From positions 1,364,001 through 1,428,000 of the forward strand of contig NZ_PYMB01000001.1 of assembly GCF_003026455.1 (NCBI RefSeq): 64,000 nt of DNA, written 5' to 3'. The DNA comes from Photobacterium rosenbergii (GTDB lineage Bacteria > Pseudomonadota > Gammaproteobacteria > Enterobacterales > Vibrionaceae). The notes under the pieces were generated by a model, which saw only the letters and a list, made by a program, of their open reading frames with translations, did not search any database and was not told where the DNA came from. The position numbers and the translations under genes are program-made. Position 1 is the stretch's first letter, and each line of letters begins with the position of its first letter. Positions 36,414 through 44,857 of this stretch are shown piece after piece.

Positions 36414-39400
36414 CTATAGCCAGATAGCCAGTTCGTTCTGCGTATCTTGCAGCATTTCAGCGACGACTTGCTTCTCGATTAGCGCACCACCGGTACGGTA
36501 GGCATTTGGCATTAGCGAAATAGCAAGCTCCTCACCGTTTAGCTCAATGCGCTTCGGTGTGTAAGTGCCCTGCTCTGGGTTAATCACCAAACGGCATGGC
36601 TTGCCGTATAGCGTGAAGTCCAGTGTCACTTTACCCATTTGCTTGGCAATCACAGGGTCCAATACCAAAGACTCGTTATCGAAACGAATACCCAGTACGT
36701 TACTGATCACCTGGTTGATGTAGATACCCGGGCCGCTTGAGTAGATACGCCAGCCGCCTTTCACTGCAACTTCGCCTTTCTTCAGCTTGTCGAAATCACG
36801 GTACGCTTCGTAACGGTCATTGAACTTACCGTCAGAGCTTGAGAAGTAAGCGTTAGACTGACGCACTTCTGCGTTCGGTACGGCCTTCTGAATGCCCACA
36901 GGGACAATCTTGTACAGGTTCTGCGCGACTTCATCCGCTTTACCCATCTTACACAGTGCTTCGATGAAACGAATGTGGGCGTGACAGTATTGAAGACCCA
37001 CTTCACGGCCAAGGTTTGCAGCCAGTTCGGCACGCTTGAAGTAGCTCTGCTTACCGCCCTGGTATTTCGCCATTTTCTCCATCAGACGCACGCCATCAGG
37101 GTGAACCAGGTTATCTTCGATAATGGCCATGTGCTTGTCTGCCATCTCTTTGTCGAACGTTTCAGAGATGATAGAGCGTGATGCCGGCAGCAGGCGGTAC
37201 TTGATGCCTGTTTTCTTGTCTGAAGGGTGAAGTAGGTACTCAACCTGATCGACGTCTTTGTTCGGAAGGTGGATAAAGCCGGCAATAACACCGTCTTTGA
37301 TCAACAGGTTGTTGTAATCCTCTTCCATTTCGATAGCCAGTTTATTGATCTTATGGACAAAAACGGCGAAATCAGGGTTACCTTCCAGCGCAGCGCTCAA
37401 CGTCTTCAGCGCTTGTAGTGTTAGCGGGATTGTCCAGCCACTCACCATGTTTTCACGCAGGGCCTGATTGGCCGGCTGCAGGGTATCATCCCAGTCGCCG
37501 TCACCGTAGCATGATAGCGATGTGCCAGGGATCAGGTTGTCGATAATGTGCTTAACCTGACGCTCAACGTGGGCAAACAGGGTGTAAGTTTCCGTTGTGA
37601 AGGCAAAGCCGTCTTCGATACTGGTGTATGGGACTTCGATGTTCAGTACATCCAGATCGCCTGTAGCCGTGATGTAGTCAGCGATGGCTTTCAACGGCCA
37701 AACAACGATGTCACCGTGGCAGTCTTCCTGCTGGATCTTGGCGTACTTGTCGAACATGAACCACTGTGGCCAGGTACCGGTTTCGATATGTTGGTGGCTG
37801 TAAATGGTTTTTAGTAGGTCAACCACACGGTCATAGCGCTGCATCGACATAAAGAATTCGAATGGGCCCTGGGAAACATCACGCGTACCCCATGCCGCAC
37901 CCGAGTATTGCTCAAGGCCATGCGGCGTGCTGTAGTGCACCAATGCGTTGTGGGTAAACCACTGCATCGTGTCATTCAGCTTCTGTGCGTTGTAGCTGTC
38001 GTTCTCGAAATCAATGTGGAAGTTATTGATCAGTGCGTGCTGTGAAGCTTGGTATTTTTCAATTTCAGCAGCAAAGTCCAACGCTTGCGGAGCCGTCAGT
38101 TGGTCAGCGCTCAGTGCACCTTGAATCGTCAGGCTTGCCTTGTCTTGTACCTTGCCTTGGAACAGTACGTAACGAACGCTGTCGTCAGCTTTTACAAGCG
38201 ACACTTCCGCCAGTGAAGCATCAGGGCGAATCGCATAAGCTAGCTCTGGGTGAACCGAGTTCATCAGTTCGAAATCGCCGGCAACTGTCATGTACTCATC
38301 TTTGTGCTCAACAACGACAGTGGCATCATTTTCATTGTTACCCATTACCATTTGGTTGGTCACAATGACTTCAAGCGCATCTGATAGATTAACGGTTTCG
38401 ATGTCTAGCTGGATTGAAGAAGTATCCTGTGCACTGAAGCTGGTTACAACGATATAGCCTTGCTGGTACTTGTACACCCAGCGTGAGAAGTTAAGGCCTG
38501 TTTCGTAAGCTGATGGCATTGAAAGGATACGGAAGTCTTCGCCTTCCTTGACCCAAATACGCTGACCGCTGTACTTGAATAGGTTAAGAGACGTACGATC
38601 TACACCCAACAACTTGTTGAAAGACGTATTGCCAATAACGACGTGAGAGTTGAACACCCCATACATGCCATGGGTCGAGCTCATCACTGCGTTTTGGAAG
38701 TCTTGGCAGTTACCAGAAGAAACCATGTGACCGGTAGAACGCTCAAGAACACGTTCTTTAGCAGGCAGTGTCACATAACGGCTCTCGCCTTTTTGCTTGC
38801 CGTAGAAGAAAGACAATAGCTTGCCGTCTTGCTCTTCTGCGAAGCGGCGCTCTTCACCGAAGAAGTGTTTGATTTCTTCTGCGCTAAGCTCGTCACCAAC
38901 AAGAACGTTATAGCCATTTAAGAAGAATGAAGGCAATGTTTGCTCTGTCGCCGCGGCCATTGCAGGGGCTGAATATGCTGCTTTGATAGCGTCAAGATCA
39001 CCAGCTTTATCAACATTCGAACCTTCAAGGTTAGTCGCGAATGAAATATAGAATACAGACTGGGACTGCTGCGCCGGAGCTAGAGTAATGTCAGCGGTTT
39101 GCAACGCGACATAACCCATTTCAAACTGAAGTTTTTCGTTTGCTAGTGTCGGCTCAGAAAGTACAACAGGTGTTGGCTCAAAGCGGTAGTTTTTACCGAA
39201 GAACTGATAACCATCCGTTGAGTAACCAACAATTGAATCAGTCAGTGAACCGATCTGGGAACAAGGATTGCCCGTAGATTGCGGTAGGTTCTGGCGCGAA
39301 CAGATGACATAACCCGTGTGTTCTAGGTTAAATACCTGATGGTCAAGGTATTGGCTAACATAGCATTCATTGCTTTTTACGCCGCCTTCATCAGCAAGAG

Positions 39401-39797
39401 CAAGATCCTGACCAAATACCAAGTCATATTTCAGCGCGTCTTGCTGCAAGTTTTCGATCTGGGTCGTGAAGAATACTTTTTCAGACTGAGCGTCCAGGCT
39501 AATAACAACTGTTGCACGGAAAGCTTCTGTGGTGGTTTCCCAGCCAACAAGACCTGCTTCAGTGCGGAAAGTGCGCATATTGTGGTTAAGGTGCATTAGC
39601 GGCATAAATGAAATGCCAGCATCGCTCTTCACTCGAATATATACATTTGACAAAGCACCTTCGAATTCACTCGGCTCGTAAAGGTTTACCATTACATTGC
39701 CAGATTTAATATTCTTCAGAACATTATGCTCAGTAAATTCTAGGTTTAGTAAGCCATTTGAGACTACATGGCTTGAGTCAGAAATAGTGTGAATCAT
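36414..39797 (-). CDS. Large GH94-like beta-oligoglucan phosphorylase
   Basis: 1127-residue cytoplasmic protein of the GH94-type inverting phosphorylase clan; no signal peptide. The N-terminal half is beta-rich. The second half is an alpha/alpha-barrel with PHGLEQYSGAAWGTRDV (near residue 625) and YGDGDWDDTLQPANQ, whose Asp768 is the probable general acid. The length is well above cellobiose phosphorylase (about 800) and close to 1,2-beta-oligoglucan phosphorylases and the GH149/GH161 beta-1,3-glucan phosphorylases. It would split imported beta-glucooligosaccharides with phosphate, giving glucose 1-phosphate. It is co-oriented with and 39 bases after the ABC ATPase. The linkage (1,2 or 1,3) cannot be settled by eye; neighbours favour 1,2. 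Confidence 0.75.
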   Translation of the reverse strand: MIHTISDSSHVVSNGLLNLEFTEHNVLKNIKSGNVMVNLYEPSEFEGALSNVYIRVKSDAGISFMPLMHLNHNMRTFRTEAGLVGWETTTEAFRATVVISLDAQSEKVFFTTQIENLQQDALKYDLVFGQDLALADEGGVKSNECYVSQYLDHQVFNLEHTGYVICSRQNLPQSTGNPCSQIGSLTDSIVGYSTDGYQFFGKNYRFEPTPVVLSEPTLANEKLQFEMGYVALQTADITLAPAQQSQSVFYISFATNLEGSNVDKAGDLDAIKAAYSAPAMAAATEQTLPSFFLNGYNVLVGDELSAEEIKHFFGEERRFAEEQDGKLLSFFYGKQKGESRYVTLPAKERVLERSTGHMVSSGNCQDFQNAVMSSTHGMYGVFNSHVVIGNTSFNKLLGVDRTSLNLFKYSGQRIWVKEGEDFRILSMPSAYETGLNFSRWVYKYQQGYIVVTSFSAQDTSSIQLDIETVNLSDALEVIVTNQMVMGNNENDATVVVEHKDEYMTVAGDFELMNSVHPELAYAIRPDASLAEVSLVKADDSVRYVLFQGKVQDKASLTIQGALSADQLTAPQALDFAAEIEKYQASQHALINNFHIDFENDSYNAQKLNDTMQWFTHNALVHYSTPHGLEQYSGAAWGTRDVSQGPFEFFMSMQRYDRVVDLLKTIYSHQHIETGTWPQWFMFDKYAKIQQEDCHGDIVVWPLKAIADYITATGDLDVLNIEVPYTSIEDGFAFTTETYTLFAHVERQVKHIIDNLIPGTSLSCYGDGDWDDTLQPANQALRENMVSGWTIPLTLQALKTLSAALEGNPDFAVFVHKINKLAIEMEEDYNNLLIKDGVIAGFIHLPNKDVDQVEYLLHPSDKKTGIKYRLLPASRSIISETFDKEMADKHMAIIEDNLVHPDGVRLMEKMAKYQGGKQSYFKRAELAANLGREVGLQYCHAHIRFIEALCKMGKADEVAQNLYKIVPVGIQKAVPNAEVRQSNAYFSSSDGKFNDRYEAYRDFDKLKKGEVAVKGGWRIYSSGPGIYINQVISNVLGIRFDNESLVLDPVIAKQMGKVTLDFTLYGKPCRLVINPEQGTYTPKRIELNGEELAISLMPNAYRTGGALIEKQVVAEMLQDTQNELAIWL

Positions 39798-39836
39798 GAA
39801 ATTAAAATACCTATAATATAAATTTAAAACTGTCTG

Positions 39837-40955
39837 TTATTCTGTCGGAATAAAAATATTTTCTTCGGTGCTTCTATCGAAAATATGGCACTTATCCATA
39901 TTGAAAGAAATTTGATGCATGCTTTGTTTGCACAATGCGATATCTGGGTTTACATATTTACAAATCAACTGCTTACCCGCAAAGTTAAGATAAACAAAAG
40001 ATTCAGAACCCATTTCTTCCACTTCTGTAATTTTGGCTTCGCAGATGTTGTTAGCTTCACCGATATTAATATGCTCTGGTCGCAAACCTAAAAATACTTC
40101 GTGGCCGTTATATTGTTCAGCTCGGGCTTGCTTCGCTTCTGGCAATTCGAATAAATGACCATCAACTTCAACCGCCATTTTATTGGATTCGGTTTTAATC
40201 AGTTTGCCTTCCAGCATATTCATGGTCGGTGAACCGATAAATTCAGCGACAAACTTATTCACTGGTTTGTGGTACAGGTTCATTGGCGTATCAACCTGCA
40301 TAATTGCACCACGGTTTAGCACACAGATGCGGTCGCCCATGGTCAATGCTTCAACCTGATCATGGGTGACATAAATCATGGTTGCAGGTTTGCCACTCTG
40401 CTTGAGTTCGTCATGCAAACGGGAAATACGCATACGCATCGAAACACGCAATTTCGCATCTAGGTTCGAAAGAGGTTCGTCGAACAAGAAGACTTCTGGC
40501 TTACGAACCATGGCACGGCCCAAAGCAACACGCTGACACTGACCACCAGACATTTGGCCTGGTTTGCGGTCAAGTAGTTCTGTGATTTCAAGCAATTCTG
40601 CCGCTTCTGTCACCCGGCGATGAATTTCTTCTTTCGACTTCTTGCGAGTTTCCAAACCAAAAGCCAGATTCTGGCGCACAGTCATATGTGGATACAGTGC
40701 GTAGTTCTGGAACACCATGGCAATACCACGATCTTTCGGCAGGACTGAGTTGCAATGCTTATCACCGATATGAAGATCACCGCTGGTGATGCTTTCAAGC
40801 CCGGCAATCATTCGCAGTGTGGTTGATTTGGCACAGCCCGAAGGACCAACCAGCACCATGAACTCACCATCCTTGATGTCCAGACAAAAATCATGAACAG
40901 CGTGATAACCATTCTTATAAATTTTGTTTATGTTTTGCAGCTTGACCTGGGCCAT
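39837..40955 (-). CDS. Sugar ABC importer ATPase (MsmK/UgpC-type)
   Basis: 372-residue ATPase that powers the CUT1 importer. Walker A is GPSGCAKST (about 38-46), the signature is MSGGQCQRVALGRA, Walker B is VFLFDEPLSNLDAKLR, and the switch His lies in VTHDQVEA. The C-terminal 130 residues form the TOBE-type regulatory domain (FLGLRPEHI). The signature has Met for the usual Leu, a mild change. The gene is about 4 kb away from the permease genes but in the same locus and direction, and is coupled to the phosphorylase gene instead. An operator ends 30 bases before the start codon. Confidence 0.93.
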   Translation of the reverse strand: MAQVKLQNINKIYKNGYHAVHDFCLDIKDGEFMVLVGPSGCAKSTTLRMIAGLESITSGDLHIGDKHCNSVLPKDRGIAMVFQNYALYPHMTVRQNLAFGLETRKKSKEEIHRRVTEAAELLEITELLDRKPGQMSGGQCQRVALGRAMVRKPEVFLFDEPLSNLDAKLRVSMRMRISRLHDELKQSGKPATMIYVTHDQVEALTMGDRICVLNRGAIMQVDTPMNLYHKPVNKFVAEFIGSPTMNMLEGKLIKTESNKMAVEVDGHLFELPEAKQARAEQYNGHEVFLGLRPEHINIGEANNICEAKITEVEEMGSESFVYLNFAGKQLICKYVNPDIALCKQSMHQISFNMDKCHIFDRSTEENIFIPTE

Positions 40956-40985
40956 AACCGTACTCTTCGTAGAAAATTGTTTGTG

Positions 40986-41001
40986 TTGAAACGTTTCTAC
41001 A
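40986..41001 (+). promoter_or_regulatory. GAAACGTTT operator, copy 6
   Basis: TTGAAACGTTTCTACA, a near-perfect palindrome in its centre (GAAACGTTTC). It begins 30 bases upstream of the ATPase start codon, a blocking position. Confidence 0.75.
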
Positions 41002-41292
41002 GATAGTAAGTAATGCCCTATTTACTGTCAACAAAAGGTCGCAAATCAGGTACATGGGTCACACTTTTTTGTCAGCCAGAAAGTAAACCGTTATCAAACC
41101 CCATTAAAACCATTTAATTTCAACACCTTAAACCCAGCACGCATCATAATACTACTTAGTAAACAGGCAAATACACAGTGATAAATACGCACTATGTTGC
41201 TGCTATTCCGGTTATTATTAGTCAAAACTTTGATATGAGTCTAACTTTCTGACCCTGATATTATTGAAATAACACTGCATATTTTTCACTCA
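41002..41292. other. Intergenic region between two operators
   Basis: No gene, RNA or repeat seen between operators 6 and 7. It presumably contains the promoter of the ATPase-phosphorylase operon. Operator centres are about 307 bases apart, close to a whole number of helical turns. Confidence 0.45.
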
Positions 41293-41309
41293 TTTCGAAA
41301 CGTTTTATC
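41293..41309 (+). promoter_or_regulatory. GAAACGTTT operator, copy 7
   Basis: TTTCGAAACGTTTTATC, about 338 bases upstream of the ATPase start. It is the second site ahead of the same operon, so cooperative binding or looping with copy 6 is possible. Confidence 0.7.
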
Positions 41310-41364
41310 TAACGTAAACCATTTCTGGTGCAAACGGTGGTTATATAGATAGTATGGCACCCAC

Positions 41365-41396
41365 AAAAAAGCCCAACTGCGTTGCAGTTGGGCTTT
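41365..41396 (-). terminator. Terminator of the GH3-sulfatase-lipoprotein operon
   Basis: AAGCCCAACTGC / GCAGTTGGGCTT with a three-base loop, followed on the - strand by a T-run. It lies 36 bases past the stop of the 1116-residue lipoprotein. Confidence 0.92.
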
Positions 41397-41431
41397 ACAA
41401 TTAGATCAATTATTCGCTAACTGTTAGTTGC

Positions 41432-44400
41432 TTAGTAGCACTGTGAACTGTGGTTACAGTAGTTGTCATCAAGCAACTTCTGCTGGTACACCCGCACATC
41501 ATCCAACGTTACGTAGTTAGTCCCGGTGTAGCCTTCGTTTTGCTTCATGCGGAGCACCAAGGTTAGTGCCGTTTCTCCAGGTCGCTTGCGAGCTGTAACG
41601 GTTACTTCCTCTGGCGTATCATCATCAATAAAGCCAACATCTCGCCAATCACCCGTAGGGTTCGCACTTGAGTTCGGCGGGGTCTGTGGGTTCTCGATAT
41701 CGAACTTCACTTCGAATTTAGCACCCGTCAGTTTACGATCATCACCCACTTTGAAACTAACCAAATACCGCATTCCCTCAGGATCATTTGCAATATCGAT
41801 TCTCCGTTCAACACTTTGCCAACTTGTATTGCCACCACTTAAATTAAATTCAATAGGCTTACTTTCTCCCAAATCATCATTTTCATCAGGATGCAGTGCG
41901 CCAAAAGATTGCAGTGCCGTATTACCAAAGACAAAGGAGCCTTCCCTATTTGTCAGGTACTCTATATGTAAATGCGTCGCCCCTGCTGGTTGTTGGGTAT
42001 GAACACTCATGACAGTCGGGTCCCAAGCCGCATACACTTTATCACTCTCAACAGCACCGTATGCATCTTTAAGCTCACCCGTATTTGACCAGCTTAGACG
42101 AATCCTCGCGTCTCCCGGTGTTGACATAGGTTCGATAAGCGCTGATACAGTGTACTCACTGCCTTCGAGGCCATGAGGTAAATGTACCGCTTGGGTTATA
42201 CCTGACTGGCCTTCTAGGGTTATGCCGTTACCATGCATACCACCATTTTCGTTGACGTTTCCTTCTGTCACTTGCCACCCTTCAATACCCTGTTCGAAAT
42301 TCGGGTTTTTGAATATGACGTCACGTCCTGCCAATGGCGCAGTAATATTGTGGATACCGACGATATCATCCAGTTCTACCCAGTCTCCTTGTGGATCTTC
42401 TACGTCAATATCAACAAAAACCTCCCCGGTTGGCACGACAAAAGGTGAGCGATGATAGCCGAACTCTTGCTTGGTACCGTCGGCACGCATCCCGGTGACC
42501 AATCTTGGTGTCATGGTTGAGTACAGCACCTGCTGGCTACCTTGGGGGGTAAAACCAATCTGGACTTCAGGACGGTAGAAGGTATTTCTGAATTGCTGCA
42601 CCACGCCCGGCTGGATAGTTTCCGCCAGCCCAATTGCGCCGTACCAGAAATCGGCAATCCCGACGCTCATTTTGTCGTAGTTAGGCATGTTGGCCGACCA
42701 ACGCATTAATAGACGAGCATCTTCATCGCCGGCACTGATCATTGTCTGGCGACGACCATCTCGGTAGGCCATGTAGGCGCCAACAACCGCTTCAGTTTTG
42801 CCTAACTGACCAAAACCGCTTACCGCCGGGAAGTGGATAAAATCATCCGGGTGATCGGTCGGGCCGTCGTTATAATAGTTACCGTTTGAATTAGGGCTAT
42901 GTCCTGCTGAGAAACCGGCAAAATAATTAAAGCCAAGTTCATCGGTTTCCGACTGGGTCAGCGCATAATAGTTATTATTTTGTTCCGCCCACGACTTACC
43001 GTTGAAGTGGTGGTCCAAAATAAGCGGTCCCCCCATGATAATAAATGCCGAATGGGATGATTTAATCACCGGCTGATCCAGCAGTTCGTAGTCATAGAGG
43101 AAGTTTTCCCTTTCATAGGTAAACTTGCCGTAATTGCGGGTCGCAATCGGGTCCTGGGCTGCAGCGATATCCCCATACAACCAAGTCTCGTTGGACATTA
43201 GGCGATTTAATCGAACAGGGCCAAAGTCATCTGAATCCCAGGTTATCCGTTGCTCTGCCCGCACCACATCCCCGGAGCGCTGGAACACCTGTTGTAGGTA
43301 TTTGGCATAGCTGACAATGTTCTGGTTGTCTGGGTACATCTCTGCCGCCTTGATGGCAGCAGGCAGGAATTTCATGCTGATATAGACTTGGTATTGCGGA
43401 TTGCTGGCGTTAATAGACCCGTCGCTGTTGTAGTTACGGACAAAATGGCCATCAATACTTTTTACCCCACCCTTACCGTCTTCATGCAGGCCCGCGTGGC
43501 GTTTAATCAAGAGTTCGACATAGTGCTCAATTTCAGGGTCATACTCCACCTGGTCAGCCACCATCAGCAAATACAGGGCCCAGCCTACATTGTCGGCGAT
43601 AGGCGTGGTATTAGGATTGGTGTGCTCAAGCTTGCGGTGAAGGAAACCTTCCGGCGAAGCCGAATTGCCCGACATACTTGACGCTGTCAGGCCCTTGATG
43701 GCCTTGACATACTGGGCCAGCTCATCGCGCGTCCACTGGTCAAAATCCATCCGCTTATCTTTATCATCGCTGAGCATGAAAGCACTATCATCAGCAAACA
43801 ATAGCTGACCTTCTGCGGTCAGAGCGAAATCATGCCACGGTGTATCTGAGAGCATGTACTGAACCGGTGATAACTGGCCACTGCTGCGTACTTTGTCTTT
43901 GGACGAGAACAGCAGACCGGTTTTGCCGTCATGGTCCATGCTGATGTAAAGGCCAGCCGCCTCTTCATTACCGAAAACCCGACTGAATGCGACACCCGTC
44001 AAATTCTCTTGCTGGTATACACGCTGGACCGAACGACTATTGTGCGGCAATTTATAGATGCTGTTAGGGGTTTGAAGAAATAGATTCCCCGCTTCTATAT
44101 CAAGGGCGATATCCTGGACTGTATCCGTTACCGATACCTTGTCCACGGCAAGCTGACGGCCATCATTTTCAACTTCATAGGCTGCATTGCGATCCGCTTC
44201 TATGCGATATACTGCCGAATCACCGCCGACAAACAAGGTCGATGAAAAATAGTTCATACCGACGCGCGCCACATTCCCCTCGCCTTTTGCCTGTAACGGC
44301 AAGCGGTGGAATACGGTCAACGCTTCGGTGTTAGTGTTGTAGGCTAGGATTGCATCATCCTTCTGGCCGCCTTCGCTGTCACATACCGCCAAATACAGAA

Positions 44401-44782
44401 AGCGCCCTGAAGGGGTGAAAGTCATTCCGCACAGTGCCGTATCATGATTAAGGTTCATGTCAGGCAGCAAATCCACGATATCGGTAGCTTCAATGCGGTG
44501 TTTCAACGTTTGGCGGACATCCCTGATTTCAATGTTCAAACCTGCAGGATCGGCAACAGCATAACTGCCAGCTAATTTTGCTGCGGCCACACTTTGGCCA
44601 CTTCCGCCATTGAATGACCATGTGCTGATGGAGACATCTTGCTCCGGCCAACCTGAATCAGGTGGCGGATTACCCGGCTTGCTATCACTGCCACCGGAGC
44701 CACCGCCGCAACCGGCAATAGACGCGGCAAGCAAACCGACAGAAAACATTTTTTTATAGTTATTCGTGACCGTTATTGTCAT
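41432..44782 (-). CDS. Giant multidomain lipoprotein, candidate polysaccharide-degrading enzyme
   Basis: 1116-residue lipoprotein that I cannot place in a known family. The start is the ATG at 44782 (AGAGGAAAAG upstream), giving a signal peptide with lipobox SIAGC (Cys25) and a Gly/Ser/Pro linker. Residues about 50-350 are beta-strand-rich and propeller-like, with repeated blade-type segments (GRFLYLAVCD, GNLFLQTPNSIYKL, GQLLFADDSAFML). Residues about 355-700 are helical with many Trp, Tyr, Asp and Glu, as in alpha/alpha-barrel glycosidases and lyases (DNVGWALYLLMVAD, NNNYYALTQSETDELGF). A module near 835-960 starts NPNFEQGIEGWQ, typical of CBM4/9-type sugar-binding domains; a second beta-sandwich ends the chain. 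It shares an operon with GH3 and sulfatase genes, and no recognised endo-enzyme exists in the window, so it is the best candidate for the first cut. Confidence 0.65.
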   Translation of the reverse strand: MTITVTNNYKKMFSVGLLAASIAGCGGGSGGSDSKPGNPPPDSGWPEQDVSISTWSFNGGSGQSVAAAKLAGSYAVADPAGLNIEIRDVRQTLKHRIEATDIVDLLPDMNLNHDTALCGMTFTPSGRFLYLAVCDSEGGQKDDAILAYNTNTEALTVFHRLPLQAKGEGNVARVGMNYFSSTLFVGGDSAVYRIEADRNAAYEVENDGRQLAVDKVSVTDTVQDIALDIEAGNLFLQTPNSIYKLPHNSRSVQRVYQQENLTGVAFSRVFGNEEAAGLYISMDHDGKTGLLFSSKDKVRSSGQLSPVQYMLSDTPWHDFALTAEGQLLFADDSAFMLSDDKDKRMDFDQWTRDELAQYVKAIKGLTASSMSGNSASPEGFLHRKLEHTNPNTTPIADNVGWALYLLMVADQVEYDPEIEHYVELLIKRHAGLHEDGKGGVKSIDGHFVRNYNSDGSINASNPQYQVYISMKFLPAAIKAAEMYPDNQNIVSYAKYLQQVFQRSGDVVRAEQRITWDSDDFGPVRLNRLMSNETWLYGDIAAAQDPIATRNYGKFTYERENFLYDYELLDQPVIKSSHSAFIIMGGPLILDHHFNGKSWAEQNNNYYALTQSETDELGFNYFAGFSAGHSPNSNGNYYNDGPTDHPDDFIHFPAVSGFGQLGKTEAVVGAYMAYRDGRRQTMISAGDEDARLLMRWSANMPNYDKMSVGIADFWYGAIGLAETIQPGVVQQFRNTFYRPEVQIGFTPQGSQQVLYSTMTPRLVTGMRADGTKQEFGYHRSPFVVPTGEVFVDIDVEDPQGDWVELDDIVGIHNITAPLAGRDVIFKNPNFEQGIEGWQVTEGNVNENGGMHGNGITLEGQSGITQAVHLPHGLEGSEYTVSALIEPMSTPGDARIRLSWSNTGELKDAYGAVESDKVYAAWDPTVMSVHTQQPAGATHLHIEYLTNREGSFVFGNTALQSFGALHPDENDDLGESKPIEFNLSGGNTSWQSVERRIDIANDPEGMRYLVSFKVGDDRKLTGAKFEVKFDIENPQTPPNSSANPTGDWRDVGFIDDDTPEEVTVTARKRPGETALTLVLRMKQNEGYTGTNYVTLDDVRVYQQKLLDDNYCNHSSQCY

Positions 44783-44822
44783 CGTCACTTTTCCTCTTTC
44801 TTCACGCTTGGATATAAACGGC

Positions 44823-44848
44823 AAAACCGGTAACCCTGCGGCTACCGG
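44823..44848 (-). terminator. Hairpin between sulfatase 6 and the lipoprotein
   Basis: CCGGTAACC / GGCTACCGG with a four-base loop (one G-U pair on the RNA), followed on the - strand by TTTT. It is a probable attenuator inside the operon. Confidence 0.6.
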
Positions 44849-44857
44849 CTATATGAA

